DNA from: Chloroflexota bacterium
GTDB lineage: Bacteria; Chloroflexota; Anaerolineae; Aggregatilineales; Phototrophicaceae
Direction of reading: 5' to 3'
Length of the DNA stretch: 64,000 nt
Assembly (NCBI GenBank): GCA_020161935.1
Contig: JAIUNI010000023.1
Location: 1-64,000, forward strand
In this document: in pieces, positions 52,316 to 60,592 of the stretch
Numbering within the stretch: position 1 is the first letter of the stretch
Layout of the letters: each line of letters starts with the position of its first letter
Made by a program: the position numbers and the translations under genes
The notes under the pieces: model-generated
Told to the model about the DNA's origin: nothing
Seen by the model: the letters and a program-made list of their open reading frames with translations, nothing else
Database searches by the model: none

Positions 52316-53308
52316 ATGCTTCTACCAGTGCTGCGCCGTCCATCAACCGGCCTTGTCATCCTGCTAGGAGGGCTGCTCCTGTTTGGCTCGGAGGTGTTGG
52401 CGTGGACGAACCCCGCCATGCGACCGTTGGGGGAATGGCTGCTCCTCCTCCCCGGTTATGCTGCCCTCAGCGCCGTCCTGCTGGACTTGATCGCCCGCTA
52501 CCGGATACGCGATTTTTTCGGCGGCCTACTGCTCGCCGGAGTCTACAGCCTGATCGCGGCGCTGGCACTCAACCCGGCCTCAATGTTGACCGATATGCCG
52601 CGCACCCTGTTCACGCGGGTGATGGGCGCACACGCCCTGCTGGCTGCCGAGATGCTCGGCCTGTTTCTCGTGCTGACGCGGGGCGAACGCAGCCGCCGCC
52701 TGCTGATCGGCTGTGTGATCGTCGGGCTAGCGTGGGGGGTGTGGGTCAAGCATTGGCCGGTGGCGGAAGGTTACGGCGAGGTGGCGCTGCCCACGATGCT
52801 GGCGTTCGGGGTCGCCGGTGTGGCGGTGATCGCCCTGCTGTTATACGGGCTGCTGCCGCGTGTGCGAAGCGAGAACAGCGCCTCGTTGGATACGCTGCGG
52901 TTGTCGCCGCGCGGCTGGGCGGTTGTGGTGGCGGTGCTGGCGGGGTTGACGGCGCTCCGGTTGGTAAGGGGCGAGGTTGATGCGCCGGGGCTGGTGCTGT
53001 GTCCGCTGCTGCTGGCGCTGTGCTGGGCGGTCATCTGGTTCAGGGGGCGTAAAACCGGCGACACCTTGCTTGATCGCACGCTGCACTTACAACCGTTGTC
53101 ATTCCCAAACTTCCTGCTGGCGGCGGTGATTTTCCTCGGCGTGGGCGTATTGGGTTACAACCTGCCAGCGACGCGGTGGGGAACGGTGACACCCTTCACG
53201 CTGATCGGGTTGGGGTTTACGGCTTACGGGTTGGCGTGGCTGCCGACCGTTTCGCTGGTGCTGGGTGTACAGGGGTATTTGCGCCAGCTTGCCAGCCGCA
53301 AAATGTAA
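52316..53308 (+). CDS. Polytopic membrane protein of unknown function
   Basis: A 330-residue protein with about nine hydrophobic helices (for example ILLGGLLLFGSEVLAW, LLLLPGYAALSAVLLDLI and LLAAVIFLGVGVLGYNL). I recognise no transporter family. It starts 5 nt after the MarR stop and is probably its co-transcribed target. Its stop at 53308 abuts the stop of the convergent histidine kinase gene at 53309 with no intergenic base. Confidence 0.75.
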   Translation: MLLPVLRRPSTGLVILLGGLLLFGSEVLAWTNPAMRPLGEWLLLLPGYAALSAVLLDLIARYRIRDFFGGLLLAGVYSLIAALALNPASMLTDMPRTLFTRVMGAHALLAAEMLGLFLVLTRGERSRRLLIGCVIVGLAWGVWVKHWPVAEGYGEVALPTMLAFGVAGVAVIALLLYGLLPRVRSENSASLDTLRLSPRGWAVVVAVLAGLTALRLVRGEVDAPGLVLCPLLLALCWAVIWFRGRKTGDTLLDRTLHLQPLSFPNFLLAAVIFLGVGVLGYNLPATRWGTVTPFTLIGLGFTAYGLAWLPTVSLVLGVQGYLRQLASRKM

Positions 53309-55177
53309 TTACAGCGTGACCAGTGGAAACCGGAGCGTGACAGTCGTGCCATGCTTCGGCACACTTTCGAGGGTGATGCTGCCGCCATGAGCTTCGAGCG
53401 CCGCGTGGGCAATCGTCAAACCGACCCCCAAACCGCCGACTTCGTTGATATTGCTGCCCCGGAAAAACGGTTCAAATATGCGGGACTGCTCGTGCGGCAG
53501 GATGCCAATACCGCTATCAATGACCCGCAGTTCGATATGCCCCTCAAGCTGCCGGAGCTGCACCGTCACGAGGGCGGTTGAGGCCGAGTAGCGGGCGGCG
53601 TTCTGCATAATATTCGAGATGGCACGCTTCAAAACAATTTGATCGACGGATGCTATCAGCATGTCCGGCAGGTCTAACGAAAATTTACCCGCTTGTTGCA
53701 GTTGGATTTCGAGTTCGGCGGCGGCTTGTTTGCATAACACGCTGATGTTGACCGTTTCGCGGTAGATTTCGTTGGGTTTGAACGTCCCGTAGATCGCCAA
53801 GCCGATCTGGTCGAGCATATCGGTAATCGAGCGAATCTGGCGTTTGATGGCATCCACCCGCGCCGCTTTTTGCTCCATCGTTAAGCGGTCGAGGAAGTTA
53901 GTCAGCGTTTCCGACGAGGATTGGATGATGGTGAGCGGCGTGCGGAACTCATGCCCGATGCGCTGCATCATCAGGGTTTTGAGCATACCCAACTCCTGCT
54001 CTTTGTCGAGCGCGGTTTGCAGCTTCTCTCGTTCCAGCAGCATATCCTGTAACCGTTGGCGCTCGGTAATATCGCGCGAGATAAACACCGCGCCGCTGTA
54101 CTTCGACTGCTCATCGAACAAGAATTTGACGATGCTTTCCATCTTGATGTACTGTCCGGCGCTGTTCCGCAGCCGGAACTCGATAGTGATGTAGGGTACG
54201 CCGGATTCAATACCTTTCCACATGGCTTCGAGCATGGTCGCGCGTTCGTGGGGGTGAACATAATGAATGGTGGAATGCCCGATCAAGGACCGGGGTTCGT
54301 AACCGAGAACAGTGCGGCAGGACTCGCTGGCAAAGACGACGGTGCCGTCGGCGTTGTGCTGCGTCACGATGTCCTGAATGTTATCGGTAATGACCCGCAG
54401 GTGTTCTTCACTCTTGCGAAGGGCGGTTTGAGTGCGTACCTGCTCATCAATATTTGTTACCGTGCCGATGTAACCCATCACTTGACCGTGTTCGTCAAAA
54501 ATCGGTCGCCCGTTACCGGAAACCCAGATGGCGTTACCATCAGGCCGCTGATACCGAAAGATGAGATTGTCGAATGGAAGATGGGTTTCTTCCATTTTCT
54601 CCCACGCCTGACTCGCGATGTCGAGGTCATCAGGAAAAATCGTTTGATAGCTGTCGTCGTTCAGGGCTTGTTCGAGTGTCACGCCGGTAATTTCGCACCA
54701 ATGCGTATTACAAAAGATCCGCTTTCCACGCGCATCGGTTTGAATAATGCCGACCGGCGCAATATCAACCAGCGAATGAAAACGCACCTCACTCGCAAGC
54801 AGCGCCGCCTCGGTACGCTTCGCATCGGTCATATCATGCGTCATAATCACGCCGCCGATGACTTCACCGGTATCGTTCTTAATAGGGCTGGCGTAAGATT
54901 GGTAGGAAAATTCCGACGTGAACCGCTCGAAGCTGAAGGTTTCACCATTTAGGATACGGACGTAAATCGGAATGATAAATTCAATCGAAGATTGGGGGAG
55001 AATTTCGTAGGGTGATTTGCCAACGATCCCGCCATAATCTCGTATCACCCGTTGGATAAACGCACCTTCGGCGAGGAGATAACGCATATCACGGTCAAAC
55101 ATCACAATGCTCGTGTTGGGCAGGTTGTTTGCGAGGACGCGATACGTTTCTCGAACTTCGTCAAATGAGGTCGACAT
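53309..55177 (-). CDS. Soluble histidine kinase with three PAS domains
   Basis: A 622-residue kinase without membrane helices. PAS domains sit at about 10-125 (TSIVMFDRDMRYLLAEGAFI), 130-255 (VDIAPVGIIQTDARG) and 260-380 (VITDNIQDIVTQHNADGTVV, then VFISRDITERQ as the PAC end). The phospho-His is in RIGHEFRTPLTIIQSSSETL near 405. The ATPase has AISNIMQNAARYS, DSGIGILPHE, FEPFFRGS and GLGVGLTIAHA, so it should be active. No response regulator is adjacent. The ATG at 55177 has GAGAGA 6 nt upstream; a TTG two codons earlier is less likely. It ends against the convergent membrane protein gene. Confidence 0.88.
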   Translation of the reverse strand: MSTSFDEVRETYRVLANNLPNTSIVMFDRDMRYLLAEGAFIQRVIRDYGGIVGKSPYEILPQSSIEFIIPIYVRILNGETFSFERFTSEFSYQSYASPIKNDTGEVIGGVIMTHDMTDAKRTEAALLASEVRFHSLVDIAPVGIIQTDARGKRIFCNTHWCEITGVTLEQALNDDSYQTIFPDDLDIASQAWEKMEETHLPFDNLIFRYQRPDGNAIWVSGNGRPIFDEHGQVMGYIGTVTNIDEQVRTQTALRKSEEHLRVITDNIQDIVTQHNADGTVVFASESCRTVLGYEPRSLIGHSTIHYVHPHERATMLEAMWKGIESGVPYITIEFRLRNSAGQYIKMESIVKFLFDEQSKYSGAVFISRDITERQRLQDMLLEREKLQTALDKEQELGMLKTLMMQRIGHEFRTPLTIIQSSSETLTNFLDRLTMEQKAARVDAIKRQIRSITDMLDQIGLAIYGTFKPNEIYRETVNISVLCKQAAAELEIQLQQAGKFSLDLPDMLIASVDQIVLKRAISNIMQNAARYSASTALVTVQLRQLEGHIELRVIDSGIGILPHEQSRIFEPFFRGSNINEVGGLGVGLTIAHAALEAHGGSITLESVPKHGTTVTLRFPLVTL

Positions 55178-55359
55178 GCTCAATCTCTCTATCGCCCATT
55201 TAAAGGCAAGATTTAACGAAATCCCTGCTCCTTCGTTATACTCTCCCTAAAAATGAAATGTTTTAAACAGTATATCAAACGAATACTGGCTAAAACAAGA
55301 GGTTGCGTAATATTCCGACTAGTACCTTCGGTTCACCTATTATTGTATCTCTTATCGTC

Positions 55360-56598
55360 TTATAAAACGAAAACGGCGACGGTATCAACCGCGAAAGTCT
55401 GCGGCGCGAGGTCGATGGGTTGTGCATACAGTAGCCGGTAGCCCTTACCCGCCAGCCGCTTGCCGTCGCGCGCTAAGGTCGAGGGGTTGCCGCTGATATA
55501 CACGATACGCGGGATGCGGCGTGCTGCCAAACCGTCCACCGTGGCCGCGCTCAGGCCGTCCTCACCGGGGTCAACCACGGCTGCGTCATAATGCTCGTCT
55601 AGGTCTTCCAGCACTTCTTCGACCAAGCCTTCGATAATGTCGATATGTTCTTCCGGCAGGTTGATTTCCGCGTCATTCACGGCGTAGGGGTCGGCATCTA
55701 CCAGCGTGACCAAGCGTGCTTGCCCCGCGATGAAGGCGCTGAAGAACCCGACACCCGCGTACAGATCAAGGACGGCCTGTTGACCAGTGAGCGCCAACCC
55801 TTGCAGCACTTCCGCCGTAAGGTTGTCCAGTTGGGACAAATTAGGCCGGAAGAAGCTCCCCGCCGTGACGCGGAACGCCCGCCCACCCAGCGTCACACTG
55901 GCGTACAAGTCCCCCATCAGGTTAATCGGCTCGTCGTTTTCGTTGAGCAGGTTCATGCTCATCGCCATATCGCTGTGCAGTTCGGGCGCTTCATCGTTCG
56001 CCATCCGCAGCAGCGCCATCCGGTCGTTGGCGCTGTCCAGTTGCAGGGTGATGATCTGTAAGCCGGTCATCGTTTCCAGTGATAAGGAGTCTTTGAGCGC
56101 CAGCAGGTCAGGGTGCAGGATATGGCACTCGTCTATCGGGTAGAGGGTGTTCGGCTGACCAGCCATCGCGAAGCCAAGCTGACCTTCGCCGGTGGCATAC
56201 AGCGTCATGTGATGGTTATAACCCCACACATCGGGGCTGGGGATGGTCGGGCGGATGTCGGCATCAGCAAAGCCGCCGATACGTTCAAGCTGGTCGGCAA
56301 GGACATCCTGCTTGAGCAGCAGTTGGGCGGGGTAGTCGATATGCTGCCACTGGCAGCGCCCACATTTTGACGGGCCGAAGTGCGGGCAGCGCGGGAAAAC
56401 ACGGTCAACCGACGAGTTGATGAGGGTTACACCTTCGGCAAAGAGCGAACGTCCTTTTTGACCCGTCACCCGCGCCTGTACCCGTTCGCCGGGGATGGTG
56501 TACGGCACCAAGACCACCTGCCCATCTTCCAGATGCCCCAAGCTGCTGCCCCCGTAGGCCATACTTTCAAGTTCAACCTCGATCATCGGGTCATTCAT
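55360..56598 (-). CDS. RlmD/TrmA-like methyltransferase lacking the catalytic cysteine
   Basis: A 412-residue member of the 5-methyluridine RNA methyltransferase family. It has an N-terminal TRAM domain (about 1-60), an Fe-S motif CPHFGPSKCGRCQWQH completed by the Cys of DECHIL, and the SAM core AVLDLYAGVGFFSAFIAG near residue 280. However the catalytic end is altered: where the family has DPPR it reads VVDPGEDGLS, and where it has the nucleophile in SCNP it reads YISGNPSTLARD, with Gly in place of Cys. It is therefore unlikely to catalyse by the usual mechanism. ATG 56598 has GAGGG 9 nt upstream and is preferred to ATG 56613. Confidence 0.82.
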   Translation of the reverse strand: MNDPMIEVELESMAYGGSSLGHLEDGQVVLVPYTIPGERVQARVTGQKGRSLFAEGVTLINSSVDRVFPRCPHFGPSKCGRCQWQHIDYPAQLLLKQDVLADQLERIGGFADADIRPTIPSPDVWGYNHHMTLYATGEGQLGFAMAGQPNTLYPIDECHILHPDLLALKDSLSLETMTGLQIITLQLDSANDRMALLRMANDEAPELHSDMAMSMNLLNENDEPINLMGDLYASVTLGGRAFRVTAGSFFRPNLSQLDNLTAEVLQGLALTGQQAVLDLYAGVGFFSAFIAGQARLVTLVDADPYAVNDAEINLPEEHIDIIEGLVEEVLEDLDEHYDAAVVDPGEDGLSAATVDGLAARRIPRIVYISGNPSTLARDGKRLAGKGYRLLYAQPIDLAPQTFAVDTVAVFVL

Positions 56599-56653
56599 GT
56601 TCACTGCCCTCATTCCGTTTGGGTTTCACGAACCAACCACGCCACAGGAAAAA

Positions 56654-56682
56654 TTGTGTGACCTTCGCAGCGCGGTTATAAT
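56654..56682 (+). promoter_or_regulatory. Sigma70-type promoter for the cNMP-binding gene
   Basis: TTGTGT (56654-56659), 17 nt, TATAAT (56677-56682), about 40 nt before ATG 56721. Confidence 0.6.
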
Positions 56683-56720
56683 CGGCACGAACCATGATTA
56701 TAAACCACAGGGGAAACCGC

Positions 56721-57155
56721 ATGTCAGATCAAGCCACCATTACTCGCTTTTTGCAGACCGTCCCGATGTTCGAAGGCTTACAAGAGAAACAGCTTCAGCG
56801 CCTCGCCAAGCGTTTTACCGAACGCAGCTACGGCGCGGGTGAAGCGATTGTCACACAGGGAACGCTCGGTATTGGCTTATTCATTATCGAAAGCGGAAAG
56901 GTTGATGCCATTCGCCAGCACCCCGACGGAAGCAAGACGACCGTGAACACTATGGGCAAGACGGAGTTTTTCGGCGAGCTTTCGCTGCTGGATGACGCGC
57001 CGCGTACCGCCTCAGTCATCGCCGTCGAGCCGACGCAGTGTTTGGTGCTGACCCAGCTTGATTTTATTTCGGTGCTGCATGAGGACTCGGATATTTCGAT
57101 TATCATGCTCAAGGAACTGGCGAAGCGTTTCCGCCGCCTGATGGACAATATGTAA
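56721..57155 (+). CDS. Stand-alone cyclic-nucleotide-binding-domain protein
   Basis: A 144-residue protein consisting of a Crp-type cNMP-binding beta-barrel. It has FLQTVPMFEGLQEKQLQRLA near the start, FIIESGKVDAIRQHPDGSKT, and the phosphate-binding cassette MGKTEFFGELSLLDDAPRTA, with the Glu and Arg that hold the cyclic phosphate. There is no HTH, so it is not a Crp regulator. It could be a cAMP sensor subunit. The cyclase-AAA-TPR protein at 32.6 kb could make its ligand, but that link is a guess. AGGGGA 7 nt before ATG 56721 sets the start. Confidence 0.85.
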   Translation: MSDQATITRFLQTVPMFEGLQEKQLQRLAKRFTERSYGAGEAIVTQGTLGIGLFIIESGKVDAIRQHPDGSKTTVNTMGKTEFFGELSLLDDAPRTASVIAVEPTQCLVLTQLDFISVLHEDSDISIIMLKELAKRFRRLMDNM

Positions 57156-57194
57156 TCCACGTTTACCGCTTTTCTCATCGCAAGTGTATCTGTA

Positions 57195-57300
57195 AAGCCC
57201 CTCCCTGTTACTACGGGGAGGGGTTGGGGTGGGGTCAAATAGTTACTACGGAGGATAAGGGCTTAAAATAGTCCTCCGCCACTTAAGGTAATCCTACCGG
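57195..57300. repeat. GC-rich palindrome plus CCACTTAAGG element
   Basis: GCCCCTCCCTGTTACTACGG then GGAGGGGTTGGGGTGGGGTC, an inverted copy of the palindrome at 20949. It is followed by the element TCCTCCGCCACTTAAGGTAA and CCTACCGG, related to those at 20.8-21.1 kb. Confidence 0.7.
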
Positions 57301-57339
57301 GCGCAAATCGGGTGATTAAAAACGTTAAGAGCAGATTAT

Positions 57340-57780
57340 GCAGCCGCTAAAAGTGTCAAAAGGCGAAAAGATCCCGGAATCCTTGTTGGAAAGAATTCAA
57401 GTGCCAACATCTCAATGTGGGTTTATGCAAACCTCAATGAACTTTTATCCCCAATTATCCCAAATAAATCCCAACCAAAAAGACAAATTTCCACGTTGGG
57501 TAGAAATTATCCCAACTTTAAAAAGTAATGTTTTTTATAACTTATAGAGTCGGAAACCCTTGTTGAGGAAAATCAATTTTGTGAAGTTGGTGCATTTGCT
57601 CGGCTAAAAGTACGTTTTTTATCCGCGAAAAACAACCTACTGAACTTGTGACTCAAATCCGATTCAAGACGAGACTCATCACCGTTTGTTAAGGTTTCTG
57701 GGTAGATTTTATCCCAACCTTAAAAAATGGGACTTTTTAACATTTTGGGTCTCGATTCAGTTGAGCGATTCCCAATCATC
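57340..57780 (+). other. Candidate replication origin (oriC) upstream of dnaA
   Basis: An AT-rich region directly upstream of dnaA with DnaA-box-like 9-mers, all on one strand: TTATCCCCA (57445), TTATCCCAA (57455, 57507 and 57709) and TTATCCGCG (57619). The segment TAGA-x-x-TTATCCCAAC-x-TTAAAAA occurs twice, 202 bp apart (57501 and 57703). The 70-codon frame at 57338 is taken as chance. Confidence 0.55.
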
Positions 57781-57789
57781 ATGTATACT
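57761..57789 (+). promoter_or_regulatory. Sigma70-type promoter for dnaA
   Basis: TTGAGC (57761-57766), 17 nt, TATACT (57784-57789). The leader to the GTG at 58068 would be about 270 nt, and the nearest DnaA-like box lies about 45 bp upstream, so autoregulation is possible. Confidence 0.6.
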
Positions 57790-58067
57790 GACCTTTACAA
57801 TTGACCACTAAAAACAGACATTCCCACACCCATCTGTTGGGGGCATGAATACATGCCCCGGTGGTTAAATAGATAACCCTATAGTTTTGTCGCAAATAAC
57901 CGGCTTTGAGTGGGTTAATGACCCAAACGGCTTTGTGTTCCCTTTTGCCGGTCTTACAACGGGGTTTTTCCGAAGATGCAGCAGCCATCACCGCATAATA
58001 TACGATGCGCGTGCCGGGTTAATGCGCCCTTTGGGAAAACTGACTTCAAATAATAGAGGATGCATTT

Positions 58068-59468
58068 GTGAATCCGCAGGACGCATGGAATAGTGCTTTT
58101 AGCCAACTAGAAATTCAGCTTGACCGCGCCAGCTTCGAAACGTGGCTGCGGGGAGCCGTTTTCTTAGGCTGCACGGAAGACGGAATATACCGCGTCGGTG
58201 TTGCCAACACCTATGCTCGTGATATGCTCCAGCACCGCCTTTACCGCGAAATTCGCCGCGTGTTGGGCGATGTCCTCGGTGAGCGTGTCGAATTGTGCTT
58301 TGAAGTCAACAAGGTTGATCCGGTCGCAACCGCTGACGATGAACTGCCGCTGTTCCGCTTGCTGAACCGCCAACCAGAACTGCCGCCAGCCCAAGTCAGC
58401 ACACCGCTTTATCAGCAGGTGAGCCGTCCGCAGCGGCCTGACCTGCCGGAAAGCGAACTCAACCCGCGTTATACCTTCGACCGCTTCGTCAATAATCAGT
58501 CGAACCGCATGACCTACGAGGCGGCAATGGCGGTGGCCGAACATCCATCGACCCAGTACAACCCCTTCTTTGTCTATGGCGGCGTAGGCTTGGGTAAAAC
58601 CCACCTGCTGCAATCAATTGCCCACGTCTGCCGGTCACGCGGGATGCGCGTCATCTACATTCCGTCGGAAGTCTTTACCAACGACCTCGTGGATGCCATC
58701 CGGCAGCGCACGACCGCCATGTTCCGCGAGAAATATCGCTCGGCGGATGTGCTGTTGGTTGATGATATTCAGTTCATCGCCGGTAAGGAAAGCACGCAGG
58801 AAGAATTCTTCCACACCTTTAACGCGCTCTATACCTACAACAAGCAGGTGGTACTGGCCTCGGATCGCCCACCGTCAGAACTGAACACGTTGGAAGACCG
58901 GCTGCGTTCGCGCTTCGGCGGCGGTCTGGTGATGGATTTGCAACCGCCGGAATTTGAAACCCGCGTCGCCATCCTCCGCATGTGGGCGCAGGAACGCAGC
59001 GTCGAACTGCCGGTCAACGCCGCCGAGATGATCGCCGACAAGGCGCGGATGAACATCCGCGAGATGGAAGGGGTATTCAACCAACTGGTCGCCACCACGC
59101 ACCTCGCCCGCCGTCCGGTGACGGTCGATATGGCGGAGAACGCGCTCGCTGGCTACCGCCGACCGCGCAACCACCAGTTGACGATGGCGCGTGTGCTTTC
59201 CACCACCGCCGAGTATTACCGCCTCACGGTGGCGGATCTGGTCGGGCCGCGCCGCACCGCCCGCCTGAATCAAGCACGGCAGGTCGCCATGTACCTCGCC
59301 CGTGAGGTGACGCTGGCCTCGCTGCCCCAGATTGGCGATGCCTTCGGTGGCCGTACCCACAGCACCGTGCTGCATTCGTGCAACAAGGTCGCGCAGGAAC
59401 TCGCCGTCGATGACATGCTGCGCGAAGATGTCGCCGCCATTCAAGCCACACTGCACGGTCAAGATTAA
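58068..59468 (+). CDS. dnaA: Chromosomal replication initiator DnaA
   Basis: A 466-residue DnaA. Domain I is at about 1-85 (AWNSAFSQLEIQLDRASFET, with the conserved Trp), a short linker follows, and the AAA+ domain has YGGVGLGKTHLLQSIAH near 170, LLVDDIQFIAGKESTQEEFF near 228 and the SELNTLEDRLRSRFGGGLV sensor region. Domain IV binds the DnaA box: QARQVAMYLAREVTLASLPQ and FGGRTHSTVLHS near the end. It starts ATP-dependent opening of oriC. GTG has AGAGGA 7 nt upstream. dnaN does not follow, unlike many bacteria; instead a terminator and then a sigma factor gene. Confidence 0.97.
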   Translation: MNPQDAWNSAFSQLEIQLDRASFETWLRGAVFLGCTEDGIYRVGVANTYARDMLQHRLYREIRRVLGDVLGERVELCFEVNKVDPVATADDELPLFRLLNRQPELPPAQVSTPLYQQVSRPQRPDLPESELNPRYTFDRFVNNQSNRMTYEAAMAVAEHPSTQYNPFFVYGGVGLGKTHLLQSIAHVCRSRGMRVIYIPSEVFTNDLVDAIRQRTTAMFREKYRSADVLLVDDIQFIAGKESTQEEFFHTFNALYTYNKQVVLASDRPPSELNTLEDRLRSRFGGGLVMDLQPPEFETRVAILRMWAQERSVELPVNAAEMIADKARMNIREMEGVFNQLVATTHLARRPVTVDMAENALAGYRRPRNHQLTMARVLSTTAEYYRLTVADLVGPRRTARLNQARQVAMYLAREVTLASLPQIGDAFGGRTHSTVLHSCNKVAQELAVDDMLREDVAAIQATLHGQD

Positions 59469-59496
59469 CTTCTGACGCAACCAGAACACTGTTTAA

Positions 59497-59525
59497 GGGC
59501 ATACAACCGTATGCTCTTTTTGTTT
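59497..59525 (+). terminator. Rho-independent terminator after dnaA
   Basis: GGGCATAC, AACC loop, GTATGCTC, then TTTTTG. Confidence 0.8.
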
Positions 59526-59673
59526 CCGTTACCCCCGTTTCGTATGTAAACGGTTTGTGGTTTCAAACCCTAACTTCATGAACGGCGCTAAAAGCGCTTA
59601 AATTTGCCTGTTCTGCCTATAAAATAGGCAAATTTATTTACTGCCAACGAAGTGGTTTATCGAAATTCTTGAC

Positions 59674-59735
59674 TAAAATCTTGGCGTTCTGTGCGAAGCC
59701 TCCTGTGGATGGCGACTTGGCGGTTAATCTTTTCT
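59674..59735 (-). repeat. 62-bp repeat, copy B
   Basis: All 62 bases match the reverse complement of 22065-22126. The inner part (CCGCCAAG...GCCAAG) is a 9-nt-repeat element interrupted by CCACAGGAGGCTTCGCACAG. Confidence 0.85.
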
Positions 59736-59760
59736 CGTGACTTCCGAAACCATTACTGAC

Positions 59761-59893
59761 AACTGCCAACTGATAACTCCCAACTCCCAACTGCCAACTG
59801 ATAACTGATAACTGATAACTATCAACTGCCAACTGCCAACTGATAACTGATAACTGCCAACTGCCAACTGCCAACTGATAACTCCCAACTGGG
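59761..59893 (-). repeat. AACTGNN heptad array of 19 units
   Basis: Nineteen consecutive 7-mers, chiefly AACTGCC, AACTGAT and AACTCCC, with no phase break. On the minus strand they read CAGTTNN. Confidence 0.85.
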
Positions 59894-59946
59894 TAGTTTG
59901 TTGCCAACTCCGCAACTCGCTTAAGTCAACAGTGTTATAACTGCTG

Positions 59947-60588
59947 ATGAACATATTTAGACGCAAACCCAAACAACCCGACCTGACGCGGTTGGAAGAC
60001 CCCGAACTCGTCCTGCTGGCGAAAGATAACCAACAGGCGTTCGGCATCCTCTACGAACGTTATGTCGAGAAGATTTACAAGTACATCTACTACCGGACGG
60101 GCAACCATCAAGACGCTGAAGATCTGACGGCTGCCGTTTTCCACCGGGCAATGGCGCACATCGAAAACTACACCGAACGCGGTGTCCCGTTTCAGGCGTG
60201 GTTGTACCGCATCGCCCACAACCTAGTGGCGAACTGGCACCGTGACCGTGGTCGCCGCAAGATCATCCCGCTGGAAGAATTTATCGGGCCGGACTTGCAC
60301 TTCGACTCGCCCGATACAGTGGCCGAAGACAAGGAAGAACGGAAGGCGCTGCTCACGGCGATTGCCCGGCTGCCCGAAGAACGCCAGCAGTTGTTGTACC
60401 TAAAGTTTGTCTCCAACCTCTCGAACGCCGAGGTTGGCGAAATCTTAGATCGGACTGAAGGGGCGATTAAGTCGCTCTATCACCGCACCCTGCTCGCCCT
60501 CAGGGATGACATCGAAATGCAGCATACCCGCGTTGGCGCACCCGGCCGCGCACCCATTACGGAAACGAACCGAACAGAAGGCAGCTGA
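59947..60588 (+). CDS. ECF-type RNA polymerase sigma factor
   Basis: A 213-residue sigma factor of the sigma-70/ECF class. Region 2 is at about 20-90 (AFGILYERYVEKIYKYIYYR, then DAEDLTAAVFHRAM and PFQAWLYRIAHNLVANWHRD), and region 4 at about 135-190 (LPEERQQLLYLKFVSNLSNA, GEILDRTEGAIKSLYHR). The C-terminus is a short basic tail. An extended -10 (TGTTATAAC) ends 5 nt before ATG, which suggests a leaderless transcript; no Shine-Dalgarno is visible. A small membrane protein gene follows 4 nt after the stop and may be its regulator. Confidence 0.9.
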   Translation: MNIFRRKPKQPDLTRLEDPELVLLAKDNQQAFGILYERYVEKIYKYIYYRTGNHQDAEDLTAAVFHRAMAHIENYTERGVPFQAWLYRIAHNLVANWHRDRGRRKIIPLEEFIGPDLHFDSPDTVAEDKEERKALLTAIARLPEERQQLLYLKFVSNLSNAEVGEILDRTEGAIKSLYHRTLLALRDDIEMQHTRVGAPGRAPITETNRTEGS

Positions 60589-60592
60589 ACCG

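Larger units (their letters stand above)
59526..59946. other. Gene-free gap between dnaA and the sigma factor gene
   Basis: After a stretch with several short dyads (AAATTTGCC/GGCAAATTT type near 59605-59640) it holds the 62-bp repeat copy B (59674-59735), a 19-unit heptad array (59761-59893) and the sigma gene promoter, TGTTATAAC ending at 59941. Confidence 0.65.

Noticed and set aside
57338..57547. 70-codon gene upstream of dnaA
   Set aside because: It covers the repeated TTATCCCAA boxes, has AT-rich non-typical codons and no clear ribosome site; the region fits an origin better.
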